Assembly (NCBI RefSeq): GCF_044466355.1
Contig: NZ_JBITMQ010000013.1
Span: 1 to 64,000 of the forward strand
DNA length: 64,000 bases
DNA from: Actinophytocola sp044466355
GTDB taxonomy: Bacteria; Actinomycetota; Actinomycetes; Mycobacteriales; Pseudonocardiaceae
Reading direction: 5' to 3'
The notes under the pieces were generated by a model, which saw only the letters and a program-made list of their open reading frames with translations, searched no databases and had not been told where the DNA came from. Positions 24,416 to 32,976 of this stretch are shown piece after piece. Position 1 is the first letter of the stretch. Each line of letters opens with the position of its first letter. The translations under genes and the position numbers were made by a program.

Positions 24416-24569
24416 GGGGGGATCACACCTCTCCGTGTCCTCCTGGGGACACGTGTTCAACGCGGACGCGGGCCAGGACCCGTCACACGTCGTCGCCGGG
24501 GAAGGGGGCGGTCCGGCGACACACGACATTTCGGTAACAGAATGTGACAGCAGGTACTTGCGTCCCGCT

Positions 24570-24595
24570 GGAACGTTCCGCGACACCCTTATATT
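24570..24595 (+). promoter_or_regulatory. Possible promoter/operator upstream of diguanylate cyclase
   Basis: The palindromic decamer GGAACGTTCC (24570-24579) is the same core found in the 20-bp palindrome at 4921-4940. GGAAC is also the -35 type of some ECF sigma factors, and TATATT follows at 24590-24595 with 15-bp spacing from GGAAC. Position is 110 bp upstream of the coding start. The assignment is tentative. Confidence 0.3.
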
Positions 24596-24703
24596 GAGCC
24601 ATACGGGTGAATAAGGCCAGGTCGAGACTCTTCTTGTTGTGGCCACGTGACCACTTGTGAGTGATTGACTACGCTCAAGAGACGGAAATCGTGGGAGGCG
24701 ATC

Positions 24704-26080
24704 ATGGGGGATGCGGCGGCAGTGGGGTGGCGCCGAGGCGCCCGGGCCGCCACGTTCCCGGTGCGCTGGATCGCGAGCTGGCGTCTGTGGACGCTGCCCG
24801 GCCGTGTTCTGGCGATGGTGCTGGTCGTTCACGCGCTGACCATCAGCAGCGTAGTGGGCACCGCCTGGATGGTCCCGCTGCGTGCCGAGTACTGGAAAGT
24901 CGCGGCGATCCTCGTCGTGACCGGTGTGCTGTACCTCGAGATGGCACGTGGCATCGAACGTCTCCGGGCGATGGAAGCGGGTCGTGGACCGTATCACGAT
25001 CTGAAGACGGTCTGGAACGTCGCGGCGCTGCTGCTGCTCCCGCCGCTGCTCGCCACCGCGGTCATCATCGCCACGCACACCTACGGCTACCTGCGCATCC
25101 ACCGCGAGGACAAGAACCCGCACCGGTGGGTCTACTCGTGCGCGACCGTGGTGCTCGCGTCCCAGGTCGGCGCGCTGGTCCTCGCCGTCGGCGTCGACGC
25201 CTTCCCCGGTTTCCCGTCGAGCGACCCGGTCGCCTGGCTGGTCGTCGCGGCCGCCACGATCGTGCGCTGGCTGGTCAACTACCTGCTCGTGATCACGGTC
25301 GCCGGCCTGATGAAGCCGGAGATGACCTTCTCCGACGCCTTCAGCCAGCTCGGCGAGCAGGGCTCCGAGGGCGCCGCGACCAGCCTCGCGATCGCCGCGG
25401 CGATGTTCATCGAGTTCGGGTACTACCCGCTGCTGCTGGCGATCTTCGTCATCATCGCCGTCCTGCAGCAGACCTCGCTGTACCACCGGTGGAAACGTGA
25501 GCGGCCCTTCGACCCGTCCACGGGCCTCTACACGCGGCCCGCGTTCGTCGAGATCGCCGGGTCGATCGTGGACCGGGAGAGCTTCCGCGGCGGTGACCAG
25601 GTCGGCTGCCTGCTGCTGGACCTCGACCACTTCAAGAAGATCAACGACACGCACGGCCACCACGTCGGCGACCTGGCGCTCGTGCACCTCGCGCAGGCCA
25701 TCAAGGACGAGATCCGCGAGGACACCGACCTGGCCGCGCGGTGGGGCGGCGAGGAGTTCGTGGTTCTCGTGCCCAGGGTGACGCACGCGCAGCTGTGCGA
25801 GGTGGCCGAACGCATCCGTCACCGCGTCAGCGTCACGGAGGTCGTCTACACGGTGAAGGACCCGGTCACCGACGAGACGGAGATCCGCGAGGTCCGGATG
25901 ACGGTCTCCATCGGCGCCGTGATGGGTCCCGGCGACGCCACCGGCCCGGACAGCCTCCTCGACCTGATCAACCGCGCCGACCAGCTGATGTACCGGGCGA
26001 AGAACAGCGGCCGCAACCGGGTCTGCTCGACGCTGGGCGCCGGCCCGGCCGAGATCCCCGTACCCACCCGCCCCGTCTAG
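24704..26080 (+). CDS. Membrane-bound diguanylate cyclase (GGDEF domain)
   Basis: A 458-residue protein with six to seven hydrophobic segments in residues 25-255, then a GGDEF domain (about 265-450). The active-site loop is RWGGEEF (G348-F352), preceded by LLLDLDHFKKINDTHGHHVGD, which holds the Mg and nucleotide residues. This predicts synthesis of cyclic di-GMP. No RxxD inhibitory site is obvious. ATG 24704 follows GGGAGG by 5 bp. The upstream 288 bp, shared with the divergent repeat peptide, contains GGAACGTTCC at 24570 and a TATATT at 24590 that could be a promoter. In actinomycetes c-di-GMP controls development. Confidence 0.92.
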   Translation: MGDAAAVGWRRGARAATFPVRWIASWRLWTLPGRVLAMVLVVHALTISSVVGTAWMVPLRAEYWKVAAILVVTGVLYLEMARGIERLRAMEAGRGPYHDLKTVWNVAALLLLPPLLATAVIIATHTYGYLRIHREDKNPHRWVYSCATVVLASQVGALVLAVGVDAFPGFPSSDPVAWLVVAAATIVRWLVNYLLVITVAGLMKPEMTFSDAFSQLGEQGSEGAATSLAIAAAMFIEFGYYPLLLAIFVIIAVLQQTSLYHRWKRERPFDPSTGLYTRPAFVEIAGSIVDRESFRGGDQVGCLLLDLDHFKKINDTHGHHVGDLALVHLAQAIKDEIREDTDLAARWGGEEFVVLVPRVTHAQLCEVAERIRHRVSVTEVVYTVKDPVTDETEIREVRMTVSIGAVMGPGDATGPDSLLDLINRADQLMYRAKNSGRNRVCSTLGAGPAEIPVPTRPV

Positions 26081-26100
26081 GGGCGCGGGGTTCGTTCCGG

Positions 26101-27294
26101 TCACGTGTCGTCGGCCAGGCCTGCCCGCCGCGACGCCAGGAAGGCGCGTTCGGTGTCGTTGGTGGCCAGGGCGACCGCCTCGTCGTAGGCGGCGACGGCC
26201 TCCGCCGTGCGGCCGAGGCGGGCGAGCAGGTCCGCGCGGGTCGCGGGCAGCAGGTGGTAGCCCGGCAGGTCCAGCTCGTCCACGATGGCCAGCGCCAGCG
26301 CGGGTCCGTGCACCTCGGCGACGGCGACCGCGCGGTTGAGCGCCACGATGGGCGTCGGGTTGTGCGCCAGCAGCTGGTCGTAGAGCGCCAGCACCTGCGT
26401 CCAGTCGGTGGCGGGGCCGTCCGTGTGCACGGCGTTGATCGCGGCCTGCAGCTGGTAGGGCCCCGGGCGGGCGCGGCGCAGGCACCGGCGCACCAGCTCG
26501 TGCCCCTCGGCGATCAGCTCACGGTTCCACCGCGACCGGTCCTGCTCGGCGAGCACCACCAGCTCACCCGCGGGACCCACCCGCGCCGGGCGCCGGGCCT
26601 CGGTGAGCAGGAGCAGCGCCAGCAGCCCGGTCACCTCGGGCTCGTCGGGCATCAGGTCGGCGAGCGCCCGCGCCAGGCGGATGGCCTCCAGGCACAGGTC
26701 CGTCCGCACCAGCTCCCCGGACGTGGACGTGTAGCCCTCGTTGAAGACCAGGTAGAGCACGGTGAGCACCGATGCCAGCCGGTCGGGGAGCTCCGCCGGT
26801 TCCGGCACCCGGTACGGGATGCCCGCGTCGCGGATCTTCTTCTTCGCGCGGACGATCCGCTGCGACACCGTCGCCTCCGGCACGAGGTAGGCCCGGGCGA
26901 TCTCCGCCACGTCCAGCCCGCCGAGCAGGCGCAGGGTGAGCGCGGTCCGCGCCAGCGGTGACAGCGCCGGGTGGCAGCAGGTGAAGATCATGCGTAGCTG
27001 GTCGTCGCGCACCGGTCCCACCTCCGCGGGCTCGTCGGGTTGGTGCAGCAGCAGCGCCTGCGCGTGGCGGGCCTCCCGGGTGGACTCCCGGCGCAGGCGG
27101 TCGATCGCCCGGCGGCGGGCGGTGGTGACGATCCACGCGCCGGGGTTCGCGGGCAGCTCCTCGGCCCACTTCTGGACGGCCACCGCGAACGCGTCCTGCA
27201 CGGCCTCCTCGGCGAGCCCGATGTCACCGAGCATCCGCGTCAGCGTGGCCACGCACCGGCCGTACTCCGCCCGGTAGACGCCGTCCAGATCCAT
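26101..27294 (-). CDS. ECF RNA polymerase sigma factor, ECF42-like
   Basis: A 397-residue sigma factor. Region 2 is near residues 5-75 (MLGDIGLAEEAVQDAFAVAV, NPGAWIVTTARRRAIDRLR). Region 4 is near 110-165 (LRLLGGLDVAEIARAYLVPEATVSQRIVRAKKKIR). A long helical C-terminal extension of about 220 residues with TPR-like repeats follows (INAVHTDGPATDWTQVLALYD, PIVALNRAVAVAEVHGP). That extension, and the adjacent YCII gene, define the ECF42 group, which has no anti-sigma factor. The extension is thought to regulate activity. ATG 27294 overlaps the YCII stop by one base, so the pair is coupled. Confidence 0.92.
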   Translation of the reverse strand: MDLDGVYRAEYGRCVATLTRMLGDIGLAEEAVQDAFAVAVQKWAEELPANPGAWIVTTARRRAIDRLRRESTREARHAQALLLHQPDEPAEVGPVRDDQLRMIFTCCHPALSPLARTALTLRLLGGLDVAEIARAYLVPEATVSQRIVRAKKKIRDAGIPYRVPEPAELPDRLASVLTVLYLVFNEGYTSTSGELVRTDLCLEAIRLARALADLMPDEPEVTGLLALLLLTEARRPARVGPAGELVVLAEQDRSRWNRELIAEGHELVRRCLRRARPGPYQLQAAINAVHTDGPATDWTQVLALYDQLLAHNPTPIVALNRAVAVAEVHGPALALAIVDELDLPGYHLLPATRADLLARLGRTAEAVAAYDEAVALATNDTERAFLASRRAGLADDT

Positions 27295-27647
27295 CAGCGC
27301 CCCGAACCGTCGTCGAACGGGCGCACCTCGATCGCCTGCCCACAGGCCAGGGCGCACTTCTCGGCCCACGCGAGCGCCTGGTCGAGATCGTCGACCTGGA
27401 TCACCCAGAACCCGCCGAGCTGTTCCTTCGTCTCGGCGAACGGGCCGTCGGTCATCGTGGTCGTGACGCCCGCCGGCCGGACGACCGTGGAGGCGTGCGA
27501 CGGCAGCAGACCGCCGACGAACACCCACGAACCGGCCGCCTTCATCTCGTCGGTGACCTGGCTGGTGCGGGCCATCTGCGCCGTCCGCTCCTCGTCGGTC
27601 TCCGGCGTGCTCTCGTCGAGCTGGACGGCGAGCAGGTACTGCTTCAT
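27294..27647 (-). CDS. YCII/DGPF-domain protein, partner of ECF42 sigma factor
   Basis: A 117-residue ferredoxin-like alpha/beta protein with the hallmark DGPFAETKEQLGGFWVI, plus SWVFVGGLLP and ALAWAEKCALACGQAIEVRP. YCII proteins are small enzymes or ligand-binding proteins; the DGPF branch is genetically linked to ECF42 sigma factors. It is the first gene of the two-gene operon, and its TGA overlaps the sigma-factor ATG. Start ATG 27647 is the only suitable one. Confidence 0.92.
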   Translation of the reverse strand: MKQYLLAVQLDESTPETDEERTAQMARTSQVTDEMKAAGSWVFVGGLLPSHASTVVRPAGVTTTMTDGPFAETKEQLGGFWVIQVDDLDQALAWAEKCALACGQAIEVRPFDDGSGR

Positions 27648-27748
27648 GGTGTCGCTCCTCAGGACGGGGTCTCTCATCCTGGCTACGAACGGGCGCCCCG
27701 TCATTCGACACGACGGCACACGGAGTTTCCGGGGAGCGCGGAGATCGC

Positions 27749-28648
27749 TCAGTGCCACGTCATGGTGATCGTGCGTTCGACGTTGACGTACCCGGCGCGG
27801 TGGAAGGCGGCCGCCATGGGCGTGTTGCCGAGATCGGTGGCCGCCCGGATCCGGGGCACGTCCTGGGCGGCGAGGACGCGGGTGCCCTCGGCGAGGATGT
27901 CGTCGATGTAACCGTTGCCGCGGTGCTCCGGCAGTACGGCGATATAGCCGATGATCGGGTTGTAGTCGTTGCGGGCCGGGGTGACGAAGCCGACCGGCTC
28001 GCCGTCGGGGAGCGTCGCCACGCGCCACCAGTCGCGGGGGCTGCGGTAGTGGACGAGCTCGTCCTCGTAGTGCTGGACCGCCGCGTCGCGGGCGGGCATG
28101 CGGGTGAGGTCGTCCCTGCTGTGCGCGTCGAGCGTGCCGTCGAGGACACGGGTCATCAGGTCGAGGATCTCGTCGGTGTCGCGGACCGGGCGGAACGCCA
28201 GGCGGGTACTCGGCTCGCGCAGGGGTGTGCCCGGGTGCCACTCGAACCGCAGCCGTTCGACGAACAGGTGGGCGCCGGTGTTCTCCGCGACCGCCATACG
28301 GTTCTCGACGTCGTGCCTGGCCGTGTCGCGCCAGTCGGCCGGGACGGTGCGCAGGTACGCGGGCTGCCGGGTGCCGGCCGGGACCACCTCGGCGGCCGCG
28401 GTCCGCAGCAGCCGCGCGCCGACCTCCACATCGTCCGCGATGTCGAGGATGTCCAGCAGGAACGGGACGTCCTCGCCGGGACGGCCCCACCACGCGAGCC
28501 GCGCCAGCAGCCGGTCGCCGTCGAGGGCCACCCACAGCCACTCCGGCCGGCGTCTGCCCTCGGCGAGGTCGTCGGCCACCTCGTCGTTGAGGACGTAGGG
28601 CATCCGGTTGAACAGCGCCAGCTCGTCGCGCCCGGTGATGGGCCGCAT
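27749..28648 (-). CDS. GNAT-family N-acetyltransferase
   Basis: A 299-residue acetyltransferase with a GNAT fold in the C-terminal half: EPVGFVTPARNDYNPIIGYIAVLPEHRGNGYIDDILAEGT holds the acetyl-CoA pyrophosphate-binding motif (R/Q-x-x-G-x-G/A, here HRGNGY). It is followed by RAATDLGNTPMAAAFHRAGY. The N-terminal half is a diverged second domain (MPYVLNDEVADDLAEGRRRPEW). Substrate unknown. I use ATG 28648; GTGs at 28654 and 28663 are alternatives. It is between two sigma-factor genes on the same strand but separated from each by 77-101 bp, so it is probably independent. Confidence 0.85.
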   Translation of the reverse strand: MRPITGRDELALFNRMPYVLNDEVADDLAEGRRRPEWLWVALDGDRLLARLAWWGRPGEDVPFLLDILDIADDVEVGARLLRTAAAEVVPAGTRQPAYLRTVPADWRDTARHDVENRMAVAENTGAHLFVERLRFEWHPGTPLREPSTRLAFRPVRDTDEILDLMTRVLDGTLDAHSRDDLTRMPARDAAVQHYEDELVHYRSPRDWWRVATLPDGEPVGFVTPARNDYNPIIGYIAVLPEHRGNGYIDDILAEGTRVLAAQDVPRIRAATDLGNTPMAAAFHRAGYVNVERTITMTWH

Positions 28649-28725
28649 GATCACGTCGTGCACCGGACGAGCATGGCCGGTCCCGCCCGCACTGTCGCGG
28701 GATTTTGCGCCGGCGGCGCCGCCGG

Positions 28726-29601
28726 TCAGCCGGGGAACGCGGGCAGGCTCATCGCCGCGAGCCGAACCGGGTCGGTGACGGACAGGATGTCGACGATCCG
28801 GCCGTTCGACACGGTGCACGCCATCACGGCCAGCGGCGTGCCGTTCGCGAGCCAGCCCACGACCCCGGGCTCGCCGTTGACCAGCGCCGGGCGCGCGGTC
28901 ACCGCGGCCCGCGCACCGCGCTGCACCAGGGCGGCCACCGTGGTCGCGCCCAGCCGGACCACCACACCGCGGCCGGTGTGGGCTCGCCACGTCACGTCCG
29001 GGTCGAGCACCTCCAGCAACCCCTGGAAGTCGCCGTTCCGCGCCGCGTCGAGGAAGGCGTCGACCACCGCGCGCTGCCGCCGCGGCCCGTCACCGGTGCG
29101 GTGGGTGTCGCGGACCTTCCTGCGTGCCCGGCTGGCGAGCATCTTGGTCGCGTCCGGCGACTTGCCGACGATCGCGGCGATCTCGTCGAACGGCACCCCG
29201 AACATGTCGTGCAGCACGAACGCCAGCCGCTCCGCCGGGCGGAGCGTGTCGAGCACCACGAGCAGCGCCAGCCCGACCGACTCGGCGAGCAGCGAGTCCT
29301 CCTCCGGCTCGCCGTCCTCGGTCACGAGGATCTCCGGCAGCCGCTCCTCGTAGGGCACCTCGTGGCGGGTGTTGCGCGACCGCAGCATGTCGACGCAGAT
29401 CCGGCCGACGACCGTGGTGAGCCAGGCGGTCAGGTTCTCGATCGCGGTCGTGTCCTGGCGGGCCAGCCGCAGCCACGCCTCCTGCACCGCGTCCTCGGCG
29501 TCCGCCCGCGAGCCCGTCATCCGGTAGGCGATCGCCACGAGCCTGCCCCGCTGCTGCTCGAACGCGGTCGCCACGACGTCGTGCGGACCCGGTCCGGTCA
29601 T
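28726..29601 (-). CDS. ECF41-like RNA polymerase sigma factor with SnoaL-like tail
   Basis: A 291-residue sigma factor: region 2 (RLVAIAYRMTGSRADAEDAVQEAWLR, NLTAWLTTVVGRICVDMLRSR), region 4 (PFDEIAAIVGKSPDATKMLASRARRKVR), then a SnoaL/NTF2-like domain of about 100 residues (VDAFLDAARNGDFQGLLEVLDPDVTW to the end). This C-terminal domain, which both stimulates and inhibits the sigma core, defines ECF41. ATG 29601 lies 9 bp from a GAGGAGG. Usual ECF41 partners (carboxymuconolactone decarboxylase-like or oxidoreductase genes) are not adjacent here. Confidence 0.92.
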   Translation of the reverse strand: MTGPGPHDVVATAFEQQRGRLVAIAYRMTGSRADAEDAVQEAWLRLARQDTTAIENLTAWLTTVVGRICVDMLRSRNTRHEVPYEERLPEILVTEDGEPEEDSLLAESVGLALLVVLDTLRPAERLAFVLHDMFGVPFDEIAAIVGKSPDATKMLASRARRKVRDTHRTGDGPRRQRAVVDAFLDAARNGDFQGLLEVLDPDVTWRAHTGRGVVVRLGATTVAALVQRGARAAVTARPALVNGEPGVVGWLANGTPLAVMACTVSNGRIVDILSVTDPVRLAAMSLPAFPG

Positions 29602-29762
29602 GGTCGTCACCCTCCTCGAACTTGTGCGCCGTCACCGTGGTGACGGGTGGGGCGGGCCGGAGGTAACAGGGGCCGCAGTCTGTCATCCAGCCCGGCGTCG
29701 TGCGGGTGGCCCGGTCGTGAGGCATGCTGTGGACCCGCGTGGGACGAGCCGGAGGGATGACG

Positions 29763-30554
29763 ATGCCAACTCTCGACGTGCTGACCTCGCCGCCGGACCC
29801 GCGCATCGCCCGGCTCGAGGAGCGGCTCGGACGGGAGCGGGCGGAGGTGCCCGCGAGCGTCCTGCACGAGTGGGTGTCGCACGCGTGGTCGGGTTACCGG
29901 CACGCCCGCGTCCAGGCCTTCGTGCCGATCCTCGTCGAGCGGGAGGTGCGGGCCAGGATCGGCAGCGCGGCCGACGGCACCCTGCAGGCAGGGCTGTCCC
30001 TGCCCGCCTGGGCCTGGTTGACCGCACGCCGGCTGCTCGCCGGCGAACTGCCCCGCAGGTGGGCGCACTCCCGCGGGGTCGCCAGGCGGGCCGAACAGAT
30101 CGCGCCCGCGTTCTCTCCGGAGGACCAGGAGCTGCTCGTCGCGTCGGCGTGGCTGCACGACATCGGGTACGCGGCGCCCGTGCACGACACCGGCATGCAC
30201 CAGCTGGACGGCGCCCGCTACCTCGCGCGGCACGGCGTGCCCTACCGGGTGTGCTCGCTCGTCGCCCACCACGCGGGTGCGGCGGCGGTGGCCGACCTCG
30301 TCGGGCTGGCCGACCCACTCGCCGCGTTCGACGACGAGCGGACCGCCGTGCGGGACGCGCTGTGGTACTGCGACATGACGACCGGGCCCGACGGCACGTC
30401 GATGACGTTCGCGGAGCGCATGGCCGAGCTGCGGCGCAGGCGCACCGCCGACGACCCCGTGGTGCGGGCGCTGGTGGCGAACGAGGCGGAACGCGCGGCG
30501 GCCGTGCGGCGCACCGAGGAGTACCTCCGCGCGTCCCTGGCCCGCGCGTCCTGA
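29763..30554 (+). CDS. HD-domain protein with N-terminal three-helix module
   Basis: A 263-residue protein. Residues 10-70 (RIARLEERLGRERAEVPASV, HEWVSHAWSGYRHARVQAFVPILVEREVR) match a small three-helix dimerisation module usually found alone in actinobacteria. Residues 95-240 are an HD hydrolase domain: RRWAHSRGVARRAEQI (first His), LVASAWLHDIGYA (HD pair) and YRVCSLVAHHAGA, WYCDMTTGPDG (further metal ligands). The HD domain probably hydrolyses a phosphate ester or nucleotide. The fusion is unusual. ATG 29763 has GGAGGG 6-12 bp upstream. It is convergent with the dapA-like gene. Confidence 0.82.
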   Translation: MPTLDVLTSPPDPRIARLEERLGRERAEVPASVLHEWVSHAWSGYRHARVQAFVPILVEREVRARIGSAADGTLQAGLSLPAWAWLTARRLLAGELPRRWAHSRGVARRAEQIAPAFSPEDQELLVASAWLHDIGYAAPVHDTGMHQLDGARYLARHGVPYRVCSLVAHHAGAAAVADLVGLADPLAAFDDERTAVRDALWYCDMTTGPDGTSMTFAERMAELRRRRTADDPVVRALVANEAERAAAVRRTEEYLRASLARAS

Positions 30555-30556
30555 CC

Positions 30557-31453
30557 TCAGGCGGGCACGGCGAGCGCGGGCAGCACGGCCGCCAGCCGGG
30601 CGAGGTGCTCGGGTGCGGACTCGAGCAGCGGGAGCCGCACGGTCGCGTGCGGGATCACCCCGAGCTCGGCCAGTGCCGCCTTGGCCATGATCGCGCCCTG
30701 CGACGTCCGCATGATCGCCGCCGTGAGCGGGAGCAGCGACGTCTGCAACGCCCGCGCCGTGCCGAGGTCGCCGCGGCGGACCGCGCCGATCAGGTCCGCG
30801 TTGCGGTCGGCGACCACGTTGCCCACGACGCTGACCAGCCCGGTGGCACCCGAGGCGAGGTAGGGCAGGTTCAGCTCGTCGATCCCGCAGTAGTAGGCCA
30901 GCGACGTGGCGGCCATGACCGACATCGCCTCGAACAGGTCACCCTTGGCGTCCTTGACCGCCCGGATCCGCGGATGTGCCGCCAGTTCGGTGAGCGTGGC
31001 CGCGTCCATCGCCACACCCGTGCGGCCGGGGATGTCGTAGAGCATCACCGGCAGGTTCGTCGCCTCGGCCACCGCGAGGCAGTGGGCGACGATCCCGGCC
31101 TGGGTCGGCTTCGAGTAGTACGGGCAGACGAGCAGCAGCGCGTCCGCGCCCGCCGCCTCCGCGACACGGGCCCGGTGCACGCTGCCGCGGGTGTCGTAGG
31201 TGCCGACGCCCGCGATCACCCGCGCCTTGCCGTGCACCTGGGCCACGACGCCGCGGACGAGCCGGTCCGTCTCGGCCTCGGTGAGGGTGGGCGCCTCCCC
31301 GGTGGTGCCCGCGACGACGATGCCGTCGCAGCCCATGGTCAGCAGGTGGTCGACGAGGCTCGTGAGGCCGGAGGCGCTGATCGTGCCGTCGGCCTCCATC
31401 GGGCTCACCATCGCGACGAGGTTGGTCCCGAAGAGCAGGTCAGGGGTGGTCAT
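30557..31453 (-). CDS. dapA: 4-hydroxy-tetrahydrodipicolinate synthase (DapA family)
   Basis: A 298-residue class I aldolase-like TIM barrel: TT pair in VVAGTTGEAPTLT, Tyr in VMLYDIPGRTG (Y139) and Schiff-base Lys in IRAVKDAKGDL (K167). Length and motifs fit DapA, which condenses pyruvate with aspartate semialdehyde in lysine/diaminopimelate synthesis. It is unlinked to the lysA-hom-thrC genes at the right end and paired divergently with a LysR gene. It may therefore be a second paralogue acting in a catabolic aldolase reaction (N-acetylneuraminate lyase-like substrates). The enzyme class is firm, the pathway less so. Confidence 0.82.
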   Translation of the reverse strand: MTTPDLLFGTNLVAMVSPMEADGTISASGLTSLVDHLLTMGCDGIVVAGTTGEAPTLTEAETDRLVRGVVAQVHGKARVIAGVGTYDTRGSVHRARVAEAAGADALLLVCPYYSKPTQAGIVAHCLAVAEATNLPVMLYDIPGRTGVAMDAATLTELAAHPRIRAVKDAKGDLFEAMSVMAATSLAYYCGIDELNLPYLASGATGLVSVVGNVVADRNADLIGAVRRGDLGTARALQTSLLPLTAAIMRTSQGAIMAKAALAELGVIPHATVRLPLLESAPEHLARLAAVLPALAVPA

Positions 31454-31487
31454 GGTGCCAGCCTGCCGGTGCGGAATGCCGTGGTCC

Positions 31488-31522
31488 AGCGATGCTTTCT
31501 TGGCAATATCGCTTAGCATTGC
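31488..31522. promoter_or_regulatory. Candidate LysR operator in dapA-lysR divergent gap
   Basis: The 72-bp gap contains AGCGAT (31488-31493) facing ATCGCT (31508-31513), and GCAAT (31503-31507) facing ATTGC (31518-31522). Spaced inverted half-sites overlapping a regulator's own start are typical of LysR autoregulation. No single T-N11-A site can be singled out. Confidence 0.4.
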
Positions 31523-31525
31523 TTC

Positions 31526-32413
31526 ATGATCGATGTCGGTGCCCTGCGGGCGCTGCGGTCCGTGGCCGCGCTCGGCACGCTGGCCCGCGCGGCCGACGAG
31601 CTGGGGTTCACGGCGTCCGCGGTGTCGCAGCAGATCAAACGGCTGGAACGCCAGGTCGGCGTGCCGGTGCTCGCACAGGCCGGTCGCGGGGTCGTGCTCA
31701 CCCCGGCCGGCCAGGCCATCGTCGACTCGGCGCCCGAGGTGTTCCAGGCGCTCGAACGCTGCGCGGAGGCGGCGCAGTCGGTGTCGGAGGGCGCGCCGCG
31801 CGGCACGCTCCGGGTGGTCGCGTTCTCGACCGCCGTGCGCGGGCTGCTCGCACCCGCCCTACCCCGGCTGTCGGCGCGCTGCCCGGACCTGGGGCTGCGG
31901 ATCACCGAACAGGACCCCGACCAGGCGCTCCACAGCGTCGAGTCGGGCACGGCCGACCTCGCGCTCGTGCACGACGCCGACGGGCTGCCCGCGCCGCTGC
32001 CGCCGTCGCTGTCGCAGTGCCACGTGCACACCGATGTCGGCGACGTCGTCATGGCCCGCACGCATCCGCTCGCCCTGCTGGACCGGCCGCTCACCGGTGC
32101 CGACCTCGGCGGGCAGGCGTGGGTTACCAGCCCGCCGGGCACCGTGTGCCATCAGTGGTTTCGGCGGTTGGTGGCCGATGTTCGCGAGAATCCTGATGTG
32201 CGGCACCTGGTCGACGACTTCGCCACGCAGTTGTCGCTCGTCGCTTCCGGTGAGGTGATCGCGCTGATTCCGCGTCTGGCCCGGCCGCCGTTGAAGGACG
32301 GCTTGGTCGTCCGGCCCTTGCGGCGGCAGCCGAAACGTGCCGTGCACGCGGCTTGGCGGCGTAGTGCTGATGCCAGTCCGGCGATCCGGGCTGTGCTCGG
32401 TGAGCTGCGGTAG
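31526..32413 (+). CDS. LysR-family transcriptional regulator
   Basis: A 295-residue regulator with an N-terminal winged helix-turn-helix (LRSVAALGTLARAADELGFTASAVSQQIKRLERQVG) and a periplasmic-binding-type effector domain (about 90-290). It is divergent from the dapA-like gene with a 72-bp shared promoter region, so it probably controls that gene and itself. The ligand may be a product or substrate of the aldolase. ATG 31526 is the only start giving the complete HTH. Confidence 0.93.
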   Translation: MIDVGALRALRSVAALGTLARAADELGFTASAVSQQIKRLERQVGVPVLAQAGRGVVLTPAGQAIVDSAPEVFQALERCAEAAQSVSEGAPRGTLRVVAFSTAVRGLLAPALPRLSARCPDLGLRITEQDPDQALHSVESGTADLALVHDADGLPAPLPPSLSQCHVHTDVGDVVMARTHPLALLDRPLTGADLGGQAWVTSPPGTVCHQWFRRLVADVRENPDVRHLVDDFATQLSLVASGEVIALIPRLARPPLKDGLVVRPLRRQPKRAVHAAWRRSADASPAIRAVLGELR

Positions 32414-32499
32414 TGCGGGGTCTTTGGTCGCTGTGGGTGGTGTCCTCGCCGGACGGGCCTGACCAGGCCGCCGCCACGATCGCACGACCAGAGCCGGGG

Positions 32500-32976
32500 T
32501 TAGTTGCGGGTGCGTTCGTAGTGGCGGCGGGCTTTCATGCGGTTGCCGCATGTTGCCATGGAGCACCAGCGTGCCTTGTTCGGCTTGCTGTGGTCGATCA
32601 GGAACAGCCTGCACTCCGTGTTCGCGCACGGGCGGAGTCGTCCGGGGCTGTGCCTGCGTAGTGCGTCCCACGCCAGTACCGCTCGGACGGCGGGCCGTCG
32701 CGGCTCGGTCACGTCGACCGTCCACTCGACACCGTCCGCGGTGATCGCCGGGCGCCTGCGCACGTCGTCGAGCAGTGGGGTCAGTGCGGCGACGCCGGTC
32801 TCGCCGCGGACGAGTGCCTGCAGGACGTCGCGTGCCTCGCGGGTGGCCTTCAGCTCCGCCGTCGCGCCCGTGCCGCCGTGGGCGCGCAGCCAGTCGGCGT
32901 CCAGCACGTCCCGCTGGGTGCCGTCGACGACGGGGGTGCTGTTGAGCAGGTCGAGCAGGAACGCCTCGTCGGTCAT
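32500..32976 (-). CDS. CGNR zinc-finger (ABATE-domain) regulator
   Basis: A 158-residue protein with an N-terminal ABATE domain (AFLLDLLNSTPVVDGTQRDVL) and a C-terminal CGNR zinc finger, CANTECRLFLIDHSKPNKARWCSMATCGNRMKARRHY (four Cys, ending CGNR). These proteins are likely sequence-specific DNA-binding regulators. GGAGG lies 5 bp upstream of ATG 32976. It is divergent from an alpha/beta hydrolase across 85 bp containing repeated CTAACC/GGTTAG boxes, which suggests it controls the hydrolase and itself. Confidence 0.9.
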   Translation of the reverse strand: MTDEAFLLDLLNSTPVVDGTQRDVLDADWLRAHGGTGATAELKATREARDVLQALVRGETGVAALTPLLDDVRRRPAITADGVEWTVDVTEPRRPAVRAVLAWDALRRHSPGRLRPCANTECRLFLIDHSKPNKARWCSMATCGNRMKARRHYERTRN

